64,000 nucleotides of DNA, from the NCBI GenBank assembly GCA_003255065.1, contig QAOA01003202.1:529791-593790 (forward strand). The letters are read 5' to 3'. The translations under genes were made by a program, and so were the position numbers. Below the pieces are notes generated by a model. It was given only the letters and a program-made list of their open reading frames with translations. It ran no database searches and had not been told where the DNA came from. Below, in pieces: positions 1-11,300 of the stretch (the first letter of the stretch is position 1; every line of letters begins with the position of its first letter). This stretch comes from Cercis canadensis (Eukaryota; Streptophyta; Magnoliopsida; Fabales; Fabaceae).

Positions 1-1
1 A

Positions 2-406
2 ATAAGCTCACAAGTAGCAATTTATACCATCTTGATCAGTCCTATAACCAAATATGCCTTCATGCTTACTCCAATTGTAGATGCTGCAAAATATATGCTT
101 CCATCTCTGTACACAAAGAAAAGACTCACACATTTTCTACTCAGTACCACCTTGCTGATCAGCACTATTGTTGTTGCCCTCACCGTTCCTTTTTTCGGAT
201 ATCTCATGTCGCTAGTTGGAGCATTATTAAGTGTCTCAGCTTCATTTCTAGTGCCATGTGTGTGCTACTTGAAGATTTCAGGCACATATCGAAGATTTGG
301 ATCTGATTCCATTATCAATTATGCAATAATCTTAATGGGGATTTCAGTTGCAGCAGTAGGCACCTATACGTCTCTCAGAGAAATAATTAGCCATTTACAA
401 AAATGA
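2..406 (+). CDS. AVT1-type vacuolar amino-acid transporter, C-terminal exon (partial)
   Basis: The reading frame is open from the left edge of the window (frame beginning at base 2) to a TGA stop at 404-406, so this is the end of a gene that begins outside the window. Several hydrophobic segments are visible, and the motifs TKYAFMLTP, FFGYLMSLVGA and CYLKISGTYR are typical of the last transmembrane helices of plant AVT1-group transporters (amino acid/auxin permease family), which move neutral amino acids across the vacuolar membrane. I place it in the AVT1I/J-like subgroup from remembered family features, without a search. No break is seen in the visible part. A broken relative lies at 25681-26650 on the same strand, so the family probably formed a local tandem pair. 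Confidence 0.85.
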   Translation: MSSQVAIYTILISPITKYAFMLTPIVDAAKYMLPSLYTKKRLTHFLLSTTLLISTIVVALTVPFFGYLMSLVGALLSVSASFLVPCVCYLKISGTYRRFGSDSIINYAIILMGISVAAVGTYTSLREIISHLQK

Positions 407-2099
407 TTTTTCTCTTAATTGACAGTTTACTCGCTGCTCTGCTTTGAACCAGCAAGTTGTGAAAATTAGAACGTTTATGGTATGTAAAGACAAACGAATG
501 CTTCAAAATTTCAAGTCTGTATAAGGTGTATGGACATATTAGCTAATACCACAAATTAAATGAGAATGTATTCAACTATTCATGTTTTGTTTATAATCAT
601 TTAGACTAATCTTATTATTAAATAACTTACACTAACATTCTCTCTTACAGTTTGCAAATTACACCCATGCTTTGTTATGTTGCACGATGGAAATTCTCTC
701 AAGCCTCAGCCCTTATCTTTTGTTAATTATCATATCACTGTATAAACCTAAAATACCATTTTTTTTGTGAGTAAGATTATCTATAGTTATTATATTTACT
801 CTCTCACTTCTGTTATTTTTTCTATTTTGCTTCTCTCTCTTTACGGATATGATTTTATCTGCCTATACGTTGCACGGGTTATAAATAGTTCAAAATGAAT
901 TCTGGTGCCCTTATTGTTCTTATGCACCACTCTGATCCCTTTAGTCAAAAAAGGAAAAAAAAAAATTGACACTAAATCTATCTTGTCTTTCTCTTCTCCC
1001 TCGCATAAGACCAATCCGACGCACAACCAAAATCCGGCAACCAAAGGGCCAATCCGGCACTGGTGACAACTAAGAATAACGGCCATTACGGTGAATTGTT
1101 TATTTCTTGTTGCCATGCATGTTTCAATCATAGGGAGTGCCCTGTTCTAGGCAGTTGCATTTCAAATCCGTAAAACCCACCGGCGTTAGATTTATGACAA
1201 ACCCAATGCACTTGCTTAGTGAGCCCATTGTTGTCCATGAGAGGCTTTGGTTTGCCTACTCTGCCTCCAAGTTCGAAACGTTGTGTACTCCTTGCTAAGA
1301 GCTTTTCATGCTCCTCAAGCTCGAAAGAAATGGACATGGAAGAAATCCCAATTTGATGTTTAGAAAAAGAATACTAGGATTTTTGTGGTTCTTGAATTTT
1401 TTTATTTTTTATTTTTATTGTAATTTTCTTTTGGTACTTATAGAGTTTGAGAAGAAATGTTGCAGAGAAATGGAGGGACGCTGGGGTTATAACCCAGTAG
1501 GGTTGGGAGAGAGAATTGGACATGGGGTTAGGGTGAGATGTTGGGTGACTGTTGAGTTGTAAAAACAATACATTTAAAAAAATTTATTTAAATTTTACTC
1601 TTTGCAACTGAGCGTATTATACAATTCAAAGCGTGAGTTCAAAGCCTAACAATTAAAATTAGCTGGATTTTCCAGTCAACAGAAAAAGAAATGAAAATTC
1701 CCTGGACTTTTAAATTGAAATGCAAGTCCAATCCGCAATGCTACCAAAGTATATACATATGTACATTGTAATTGTTGGCCCATCAAGCTTTAGGTCTAAT
1801 GCCAGTCCTAGTCTGCCCATCACGTCACCTATTAGTCAAGTCCATCAGAATATTCCGTAGCCAAAAAAAAAATGAGAAAATCGTTTTTTTGGTCATAAAA
1901 TTTACAAAAATATCTCATTAGTTTCTTATACATATTAATTTTAGTTTGGTTTTTCTAATATTGTTTATGTGAATAATAAACTATTTATTTTATCTCTACG
2001 TAATTAGGGCTGTAAGCATGTATTTTTTCTTTTCACCTATGTAGTTATATTTAGTTTCTCCTTTCCTTGGACCCTTAGAGACATGAGATACATGTTAGA
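407..2099. other. intergenic, 3' flank of transporter
   Basis: The first 200-300 bases after the stop are probably the transporter 3' UTR. I see no clear AATAAA signal. The rest is AT-rich. Short minus-strand open frames at 841-1337 have no recognisable domain and no splice structure that I could support. Confidence 0.5.
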
Positions 2100-2430
2100 T
2101 GGCAAGCTCCACCTGATGGGTTTTATAAATTAAACTCATATGGATCAGCACTTGCTAACCCAGGACCATTGGGGGCAGGAGGAATCATTAGAATGGGTGT
2201 CGGGCTTTGTTAAAAAAAAAAACATAGGAGTGGGCTCTCCAAACTTAGATGAAATGTGGGCGGTTTTGGAAAGCATTAGCCTTGCAAGACAAAAGGGTAT
2301 CACAAAGCTAGTCATAGAAGTGGATTCTACTTTTGTTATCAGTATATTGAAAGATACACAATTCACTAATCATCATTTTGAACCATTGGTTGATCAATGC
2401 AGGGAACTTTTGAAGGGGATTCCAGTTTAA
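2100..2430 (+). pseudogene. RNase H-like domain remnant (LINE/RVT_3 type)
   Basis: Two frames join into one plant RNase H-like domain. The first (from 2100) carries WQAPPDGFYKLNSYGSA and a GPLGAGGIIR motif. The second (about 2185-2430) carries LDEMWAVLESISLARQKGI and VIEVDSTFVI. The frame changes near 2180-2190 and the catalytic DG of the first motif reads YG, so it cannot be an active enzyme. Such domains are found in non-LTR retrotransposons and in small plant RNase H-like genes. No reverse transcriptase is seen next to it, so the source is open. Confidence 0.6.
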
Positions 2431-2826
2431 CCAAAAAAAAACTAAATGTGGTTAATGAATATAATATGTAGTTATACCCTATATTGTGCCACAGTTTATT
2501 TCTTAATTGGCAGAATAATTTTCTTACAAACAAGAATCATCACAAATGAGATAATGGCCTCCAATGAGCAATATTAGTTTCACATAGATATAAATTCACC
2601 TTAGCATTAGGTATCCTTCTAACTTATGTGATTATCCTTTGTTATTCCTCTCCTCAACTCTAAGTATTCTTTTGACTCTGTGATTATCTTTCACACAATA
2701 TGTGGTTAATGGTCACAGTATATGGGTATTATGAGTCATTTTTACAAACTTTATGTCCTAAACATTAATTATCTCAAAGAAAAGTCCATAAGCATATATA
2801 ATCTTCTTGTCCTATGAAAGGTTGAA

Positions 2827-3116
2827 TGATACGACTCTAAGGAGGAGTATCAGATAATTATCCTAGCTCTCCTTTTATCTTTATATTAGTAGTTAATTAT
2901 CTTATTTGCTCTACTAGAATTTAGTTAGGATTAGCATATCTTTAGAAGTAATTATCCTATCTTATAAGTGTGAGTTATCTAATAGAATTTGTATGCTTAT
3001 GTGATAAGCATTGTAGCTTTAAGATTGTGTCTATTTAAAGGCTTAAGGCCATCAATTGTAGTCAAGCATGATAATAATCAAATAGTTCTTTATGTTCTTA
3101 AGTCCGAGTTGTATCA
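2827..3116 (+). repeat. 5' LTR of the small element
   Basis: 290 bp, TGATACGACTC... to ...GTATCA. The first ~180 bp recur at 3790-3970 with few differences. Confidence 0.7.
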
Positions 3117-3118
3117 TC

Positions 3119-3130
3119 TAGTATCAGAGT
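3119..3130 (+). promoter_or_regulatory. primer binding site, initiator tRNA-Met type
   Basis: TAGTATCAGAGT lies 2 bp after the LTR end. The plant consensus is TGGTATCAGAGC, so two bases differ. Confidence 0.6.
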
Positions 3131-3774
3131 CATTGTCTACCACCATTGAACCACACCTAGTAGGAATTCTTCCTAAATAAAGCACATCTTCGAAGAAATG
3201 AGGCAAGAAATGAAGCAAGCCTTCCAAGAAGTGAGGCAAAATTGTGCTAAAATGAAGCAAGCCTTCCAAGAAGTGGGTTAAAGTTGTGCTAAAATGAGAA
3301 AGACCTTGAAAGAGCCTAAAAGAGCACCATAAGCATTTGAAGGAAGAGGATGGATAAGAATTATCTCAAGAAAACACATTGAAGGAAGCTTTGCCAATCA
3401 AGCCGACAATGGAAGGTTTTCAAAAGGAAATGTTGCCAATCAATATCCCTTTAGAAGGCACACCTTTTGAAAATAATATCCACGTGAATCAAATAACCAC
3501 AACTTTTGAAGGATTGTCTTTTAGTCCAAGTTTTGAATTTGCCACACAAAGAAGTTTTAGTAGCTGATGATGCCTTCCAAAACAAATGGAAGAATGATGC
3601 CCTCATTGCTTCTTCCAAAGACAAACCTTAAGGACAAGGTTTTCCTAGAAAGGGGAGGGATCAACCCTAAATAGTTGTCTTTTATGCAGTTTAGCTTATC
3701 CTTATTAATTATATGTTATGATTAGTAATGATCTCTTAATTAGAATGCATGCTCCTTGAGGACAAGGAACTCCT

Positions 3775-3789
3775 TGATGGGGGAGGGAA
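3775..3789 (+). promoter_or_regulatory. polypurine tract
   Basis: GATGGGGGAGGGAA-like purine run directly before the right LTR. This is the expected plus-strand priming site. Confidence 0.6.
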
Positions 3790-3970
3790 TGATACGACTC
3801 TAAGGAGGAGTATCAAATAATTATCCTAGCTCTCATTTTATTTTTATATTAGTAGTTAATTATCTTATTTGCTCTATTAAGATTTAGTTAGGATTAGTCT
3901 ATCTTTAGGAGTAATTATCATATCTTATAAGTGAGAGTTATGTAATAGAATTTGTATGCTTATGTGATAA
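3790..3970 (+). repeat. 3' LTR of the small element, truncated
   Basis: It matches 2827-3006 and then breaks off at ...TGTGATAA, where the repeat 3971-4224 begins. Confidence 0.7.
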
Positions 3971-4224
3971 AAGGATCAAATCATTTATTTCTACAAAATA
4001 AAAGACTAAAATTATAATTAAATTTTTTTTTTTTTTGGTTAAAAGAGGAATTCATTGTAAGAGATACAATTTGCTATAGGAAAATAAACAAAGAAAGACT
4101 TGAGGACGGGTTGGATGAGTAAAGAAAAATCTTTTGCTATTTAACTTAAAAGGATAACATCAACCTAGTACAACAGCACACATAAAAGTAACACACTTGA
4201 GTGACACACTCATTATATCTCCCC
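3971..4224. repeat. 254-bp dispersed repeat, copy 1
   Basis: Matches 7961-8214 in the same orientation with roughly 90% identity, by eye. The first ~50 bp correspond to the right arm of the fold-back element at 7526-8009. The rest runs from a T tract through CATTGTAAGAGATACAATTTG to a CTCCCC end. No coding potential was recognised. Confidence 0.75.
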
Positions 4225-4248
4225 AGGCTCTTTTGACAGGAATATAGC

Positions 4249-4639
4249 ATTTTANTTTTACATATTTATTATATTTTTTAATTTATTTACCTTAATATTA
4301 TATTTTTCTTAAAAATTAAAAAAATAAAAAAAAAATATAATGGACATATGGAACCTCCAAACGCGCCAGTGGCTATGTGGCGTGTCCACATCGGACATAC
4401 TAGTAGTCCTATGGCGTGTCATTTCTTTAACTGCCTATAAGAATAAAAAAAATTTTAAAAAAATGTGACAAAAAGGGACATACCAATGGGCTATTGACAT
4501 ATCTCATGTGGACACGTTACGTGATCACTTGTGGTCTTCACATGTTTAAAATGTTTTTTTTTATTTTTTTAAAAATTATAATATTTAAATAATTAAATTA
4601 AAAAATATGATAAATATGTAATTTTATTATTAAAATATA
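4249..4639. mobile_element. fold-back MITE
   Basis: The left ~90 bp (starting ATTTTA, with an N at 4255) and the right ~90 bp (ending ATTATTAAAATAT) are imperfect inverse complements. The centre carries several GGACAYAY and GTGTCCACAT words in both orientations. There is no open frame of note. It is a non-autonomous inverted-repeat element of unknown superfamily. The target duplication is not clear. Confidence 0.55.
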
Positions 4640-6886
4640 ATATTTAAGTCTATGAATGTATGATAGTTGGTAATAATTATGGTCGCACTGCCTGTGGTTT
4701 GGACTGTAACACGTTCCATTTGTGGGGTAGAAGGTGTGGTGTCGTGTCGGCACAAGATTTGGACTTCAAATTAAGTACAGAAATTTTCAATTTCTTCATC
4801 TAGGACAGGCCCACTCATCTTAATCATCTGCAATGTGCAGCCATTGTCAATGGATAAGATGCGTAATTCGATCTTGTGTTTTGTGCTGCCCATAGTGTAG
4901 TAAGTATGGACATGTAATCAATCGTAATACCTTTGACTATTGTTGCTTCAATTTGTGGTGTGACCTTTTCCCATTTGAGCTGTCTTTGATTATGAGAGGT
5001 GGAGCTATTTTGACTTGATGTTCATCGATCAACAACCAGACCAATCATGGATGCTGTCTAGCCATTTTTCACACCCTAAAAGTTTGATTTTCCTTTTCTT
5101 TAGTTTTCTGCTTACTGAAAATTTTATTTTTATTTCTTTTTTTTTTTTATAGTAATACACAAATTTTGATTAAATTGAGTTGTATTTGAGAGAATTATAT
5201 AAAAGAATTCAAATAAAAAGAATTTTTGTAGCTTTAAAAGTTTATTTTATTATACTTTAGTCACTAGCCAATAATTATTTGATCAATCTATAGAGACAAA
5301 ATTACTATTGGTCATATAAACTATAAATGACCACCGGTTAGTATACGTACTATATACCACACAAACAAATTGAATTAGATTATAATTAAACTTATGAAGT
5401 CATCTCAAAGAAGGACATTTTTATATCCAACTGGTAATAGTTCCTTTAGACGAAATTCAATTGAATTTTAAATGATTTACAAAGAATAAAATTCGTGTCG
5501 AACGAAATGCACAAAATATTTCAATTTTTTCTGTTAATGACACGAAACACATATCCAATTACCATCGAAACAAAACAGATTCAATAAGTTTCAAACGAAA
5601 AGATCAAAAATTATAAAGTATTCACGAAGCAGAGAATCAGTTATGAAATTGAACAATTTGAAAAAGATAAACTGGGAAAGAAAAAGCTGAAAGAAGAACA
5701 ATATAATTTGTTCACTTAAGTAGTAAAAAAAAAAAACACAATTTGTCTAATTATAGTCAGAGATTCCCAAAATTTTCGAAGAACTCAGAATTGAAAATCT
5801 ACACATATCTGAACTACCAACCTTTAACTTGAAATTGACTAGATGCACGTGTTGGTGTGAAAATAAAGAAAAATTTTCAAGCTGCCTCTTCAGTAGTCAA
5901 AGTGTAGAAGTTACATTTTTCTTCACCTGAAGGTTAGTCTCTCGGTCTTGCATCTCTCTAGCCCTATGATTTTTTATTTCTGGTTCTCCTATGGTTCTCC
6001 CCTCCACGCCTGATGCCTCTTATAGTTGTTGGCATTCTTTCCTTTGAAAGAAAAAGAAAAACCAGTAGGGCACATGGTTTTCCGTTTCCAATGGTAGTTT
6101 TGGGAGGTAGTTTTGAATGTGGACAAAATTTGGGAGTTGATTCCCGAATTGGAAATGTGAAATTGAAAGTGATTTTGTTAATTTTTGGTGAAATTAAATT
6201 AGGGCTTTTGTTAGGAAATATGTTTAGAATGATTCTAGTATTTGTTTGGATTTTTTTGGATGATGTATGATTTATTGCAATTTTGGGAGGTAGCTGTATG
6301 TGAGGGTCTAATGGAAAACTGGAACACAAACTAAGACTTGCATGGGGTTTTGGTTGAAATGGCAGAGCATAGAAAGGAACTAGAGAAGCAAACTAAGCCC
6401 ATCCTTTATACTATGAGGAGCTACCAAGACTTGCCTCCGGTGTTTCATATTTCAATTTATTCTTATACTACATGTTCTGGAACGATGTATGTTTTATTTA
6501 TTTTTTATTCTAATTATATTTTTGTGTTGGTGGTGATGGTGCAAGATAAAGCTTTGGCTATCTTAGCAATTGAGGATAAGAAACATCAGTCTGCTACTGC
6601 TGAGAAGTATTTGGAAGATGTATTGCATTCAGCTCTTGTCAATAGCGAGTGATATACAACTTTAGTACTTGAGTTAACTAAATTAATTGTTGCTTAATTA
6701 GGTGCATTTTTTTATTATAGATATTTGGACGTGACTTTTATTGATTTATATTTGAGATAACTCTAACATTATTGTATATTTATTTTTATTACACTTGATT
6801 ATTTTTTTATTACATTTGATTAATTGTTGCTTAGCATATTTTCTTTAGTATTGATATAAGNAAAAAAAAAAAAAAAAAAAAAAAAA
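4640..6886. other. AT-rich stretch, no supported gene
   Basis: Two adjoining plus-strand open frames, 6013-6270 and 6338-6652, are the only candidates. The second contains a plausible helical segment (LEKQTKPILYTMRSYQDLPP and AEKYLEDVLHSALVNSE) but no domain I recognise. A poly(A) run with an N at 6861 follows. They could be part of the element that ends at 7128, or chance frames. Confidence 0.3.
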
Positions 6887-7128
6887 AAACTTTAGGAATT
6901 TCTCAAGAACAAGAATCCCTGAAAAATTCCGTGAGAAATAGGTATGAATTTTTTTTTTTCAATACTTCTCACGCCAAAAGTAAGTCCATGAGAAATTTGG
7001 TTTGTCATGTGAGTTTTTCTTACACCCTAAAATTCATGAGAAAATCTGTGAAAAATGTATTTCTCATGAATTTTTGAGTGTTTTCTCATAGATTTTGTCC
7101 GTGAAAAAATTAATGTTTTTTTGTAGTG
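6887..7128. mobile_element. terminus of a CACTA (En/Spm-like) DNA transposon
   Basis: The segment ends in TTTTTTTGTAGTG at 7128, the inverse complement of CACTACAAAAAAA, which is the classic CACTA terminus. It is preceded by many short subterminal words in both orientations (GTGAGAAAT, CATGAGAAA, TCTCACG, CTCATAGA), as expected for transposase-binding repeats. The base after the end is ATA, a possible 3-bp target site. The opposite terminus was not found, and a poly(A)/N run interrupts the sequence at 6861. Confidence 0.65.
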
Positions 7129-7525
7129 ATATAATTTACATTAAGTTTTATGTATGTCAAATGTTGTCAAAATTTATGGACATTGATTATATTAATGTTA
7201 TTTAGTTAAAAATATAGTTATTTAACATTATACTATTTAATTTTATAAATTTACCATTATTATTATGTTAGAATCTTTTAAAATTGAAAAAAAAAATTAT
7301 TTCTTAAAATTATTCAAAAAACTTTTTCAAAAATCTTCTGTTTTCACAAAATTTCTAAAATATTTTCAAAATGTTTCCACTTCTTAGATGACCGAAACGG
7401 TACCCCAAAACAAAATTTTGTTCTTTGATGATTTAATTGAGGCATAAAATTGAATGTAAGGTATAAGTGGAAGTAGTAGATGTATGATATCATGTAAATA
7501 CTTATAAGAAATATAATTTTTTTTA

Positions 7526-8009
7526 CGTAATTGTAATTTTGATTCCCTATTTACTAAAATAAATAATTCAATTCATTTATTTTTAAAATAGACTATTTGG
7601 TTCCTTTTATTTTACAAAATTTACAATTTCGGTCCCTCCATCAATTTGAAAGGCACACAAAGGGATGAGTCCTCTTTAAGATAGTGCTGGTGGCTCTTTG
7701 GGTTGAAGTTATGAGACATCATAACTTGCTGGCTATTCTATTCATGCTGTTTGGTTTTTCTCAAGGAATTTTGTTATTTTTTCCAAAAAATTAGATAATT
7801 ATGATTTAATTGGTGTCACTAATAATAAAAAAAAAATATATATTTTTTATATCCCACCCAGTCAAATTCTATTAAATATTGGATGGAGATTAAATGGAAG
7901 GATCAAAATTGTAATTTTTGTTAAATAAGAGGGGTCTAATAGTTCATTTTAAAAATGGAAGAATCAAATCATTTATTTCTACAAAATAGGAGACTAAAAT
8001 TGTAATTAA
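7526..8009. mobile_element. long-armed inverted-repeat element
   Basis: The left arm 7526-7650 and right arm 7885-8009 are imperfect inverse complements about 125 bp long. Shared words include AATTGTAATTTTG/CAAAATTGTAATT and the TGGTTCC/GGGTCTA region. The ~235-bp centre has no coding content. The right arm is also present at the left end of the 3971-4224 repeat, so part of this element has moved together with the adjoining sequence. Confidence 0.6.
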
Positions 8010-8214
8010 GTTTTTTTTTTTTTTTTTGGTTAAAACAATAATTCATTGTAGGAGATACAATTTGCTATAGGAAAATTAACAAAGAAAGACTTGAAGAGGG
8101 ATTGGATGAGTGGAGAAAAATATTTTGCTATTTAACTTAAAAGGATAAAATCAACCTAGTACAACAGCACACATCAAAGTAACACACTTGAGTGACACAC
8201 TTACTACATCTCCC
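7961..8214. repeat. 254-bp dispersed repeat, copy 2
   Basis: Partner of 3971-4224 in the same orientation. It ends 135 bp downstream of the asparagine synthetase stop codon. Confidence 0.75.
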
Positions 8215-8292
8215 CTATTATAAAGTAGTGCCTCCCGTCATTTTTAACTGTAATCAATTACCCAACAACACCATCACTTGTAATTGATAGAC

Positions 8293-8298
8293 TTTATT
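8293..8298 (-). terminator. poly(A) signal AATAAA of asparagine synthetase
   Basis: TTTATT on the plus strand, i.e. AATAAA on the minus strand, lies about 50 nt after the stop codon at 8349-8351. Confidence 0.55.
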
Positions 8299-8348
8299 GC
8301 TTATCATGAGAGAGACCTCCAATTCTTAGACTACAAAGCTTAAGACAA

Positions 8349-11300
8349 TCAAAAAGCACTGATGCCATTGACACCATTAACGCCATTAGTAGCAACTCCA
8401 TTCTGGGCTTTGACCTTCTCTGTTTCAATAACGTCTGCAGTTACCAGCTTCTTGTTGGCAGAATTGTGTACTCCCCATGCAGCCCTGCCTGAAGGGTCCA
8501 TATTATTTTTCCATTCAGGAACCCAATGAAGAGCTCCTGGTGTGCAGCAGGCAACAGTTGGTTCCCATGGGATTGTCTGCCTTGCAGGTTGCTACCAAAC
8601 CAAATAGTAGAATACAGTATGAGATATGATAAATACACAAACATTGTGCACAGTAATTTCACGGAGTAATCCTCAAGGAGACACCCTAGTGGTAAACACT
8701 TGATATTTCATCATAAAGGATTTTTGTTTAAATCTCTTTGGGATCGGATATAGTAAAATTTTGTGAGGGAATAAATTCTTTCCTATTGTAGTTAACTAGG
8801 ATGCTTTGATCTTAAATTTTTCCACACAAAAGGAATTTTTGAAAAAATTGTAAGGTATTATTGAGTTCACCTTTGGAAAGATTTTCTCGAAAATCATCCT
8901 GTAGTAATAAGCTTCTTTTGTAGGTGGAGTGTGAAGTGGATATGTGCGAGCAGCATTGAGCATCATTTGGTCAGTCACCTGAAAAATTAAGTTGCAAAAA
9001 GAAAAATTAGATGACAAAGAGGTAAATTGAACATGTTGTAGAAATAAGTCAACTGATATTTACGTGTTTTGCAGCATTCTGTTTAAGGGCATCAATCCAA
9101 TTATAGCCAACTCCATCACTCATTTGCTCTTTTTGTCTCCACAAAATGTGCTGCATACAACCATACAGTGATTGTGAGTTCAACCATTAATGTTCTTGAT
9201 TTATTATTTGAAAATTGATTATTTAACCATCAAATTCAAATAATTGGAACATACATGTGGAATATAGGGACGTTCTTTGTCATCAAAGGCATTCCTAAGA
9301 ATCCATTTCTCAATCCTTCTGGAACCAGACTAGATGTGTTCAAGTAAAAACAGAAAATTAGAAAAAATTGCAAACTTGCTAACCATCACCAATCAAAAGG
9401 AAAGTAAACCTTGACAAATTAATTTCTTACCATCTTCCAATCAGGATCTATGCTCATTACAACATTGACAAATTCCTTATCCAAATACGGGAATCGAGCT
9501 TCTAGACCCCAAGCAGATGTTGCTTTGTTAGCTCTCAAGCAATCGTATTGGTGCAGTGCCTTAATCTGCATATAGAAATCATTTTCTATTAATCTTCTTG
9601 TTGACAACATTAGCAAATGCTAGTCACAATAATGGCTAATACAATTTAATGTAATTACCTTGCGGCACATTTCTTGGTGGGATTCTTCTTTGTTGGGTGC
9701 CTTGTGGAAGTACAAGTAGCCACCAAAGATCTCATCAGAGCCTTCTCCAGAGAGAACCATCTTAATTCCATGTGATTTGATCTTACGCGAAATAAGGTAT
9801 GTGGGTATGCTTGATCTAACTGTTGTTAGTTCATAGGATTCAATATGGTAAATCACATCTTCAATTGCATCAATTCCATCCTGAGGAGTGAAGTGAAACT
9901 CATGATGAACTGTTCCCAAGTAGTTTGCAACTTCTCTTCCAGCCTTCAAATCTGGTGAACCCTGCTCATCATCAGAGAAGTAAAGGGTAAGCAAATAAAT
10001 TTCTAAGCCTTCAAAACTAACTCTTATTTTGAATAATTAATATATAACTCACCTCAAGGCCAATACAGAAAGAATGGATGGTTGTTCCCAATTGCTTGCC
10101 TGCTTTTGTGTCTGCTAAGTAACGAGCAGTAATAGAAGCAACCAATGATGAGTCTAAACCTCCAGAGAGCAACACACCGAATGGCACATCAGTCATCAAC
10201 CTTTTGATCACAGCCTGCACATGTAACATTAGAATTGGCAAATTGGCATCAATGGTGAAAGTTTCATGCAAGAGGTCAATTAAATCGACAAATAATGTGA
10301 AAGATTAAAATTTACCTTTTCTAATGCGTTTCTCAAAACCATAGGATCATAAGGGGTTGATGGAATAGTCTCAGGGAACCATAGAGGATTGTACCATCGG
10401 CGAAAACCTTTTTCTTTGCTGGAGTACAATGTACCAGGTGGGAAGCGTTCAAAATGTTCACAATCTTCGTGCATTGTTTTGTATTCTGATGATACCCAAA
10501 CTGAAGCTGAACAAACAAAATAATTCAAGTTAATAGTTAATACAACAAATAAAATTGAAAGTTAAGAACAAATAAGGTGTTCAGAAACAATACCATCTTC
10601 TGCCCAACCAATGTAGAGGGAAGTGATCCCAATAGCATCACGAGCAACAAGGAAGTTGTTCGAACGGGTATCCAACAACACAAAAGAAAATATGCCATCC
10701 AACATATCCACAAAGTTCTCTCCATACTCTTCGTACTGAGAAAAATTCAATCATAATTGCTTTAATATAAAAAAAAAAATTCTAAATTTTAATCTAATAT
10801 AATTAGTTGAGGACCAACTTTTTAATATTATTAGCTGGATACCCATGCAATGCACTGGCAGTTAAAGCAAAAAAGAGAGAAAATCTATGAAGAGAAAGAA
10901 GAAAAATAAAAAATAAAAATAGTAGAATGAGAGTACAAATATAATGGCTATAGATAACTTTATTTATAGGGGAGGGGCTTAATTTATTAAGTTAGTATAG
11001 TGATATTGATTTTACATTAAGGTATTACCAAGTGTGGAATGACTTCACAGTCACTGTTGGTTCGGAACTTGTGATTTGGCAATTGCTTCCTCAGCTCTTC
11101 ATGATTGTAGATTTCTCCATTGGCCTGTTTTTCATTATAGACTCATAATCATCAGTCACTTTTTGCTCACATAATACTCAAAGGACAAAGGAAAAAAGAA
11201 CATAAATATGGAAATCTTTAATAAAAGTCTCTATTTTCAAAACTTTTTTTTTTATCCATTATATTTGAAGCAAAATGATACTTACACATTTAGGGGATGT

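Larger units (their letters stand above)
2827..3970 (+). mobile_element. small LTR element, TRIM-like or deletion derivative, right LTR truncated
   Basis: Two direct repeats flank a 673-bp internal region. The left repeat begins TGATAC and ends GTATCA, a perfect 6-bp terminal inversion. It is followed at 3119 by a sequence close to the tRNA-Met primer site. A purine-rich tract ends at 3789 immediately before the right repeat. The internal part holds no gag or pol, only a short charged repetitive frame (3182-3275, with MKQAFQEV repeated) and ORF debris, so it would depend on other elements. The right LTR stops after about 181 bp, where another repeat begins. The target duplication therefore cannot be read. 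Confidence 0.7.

Noticed and set aside
841..1337. Two consecutive minus-strand open frames
   Set aside because: No recognisable domain, no convincing splice sites, and low-complexity runs.
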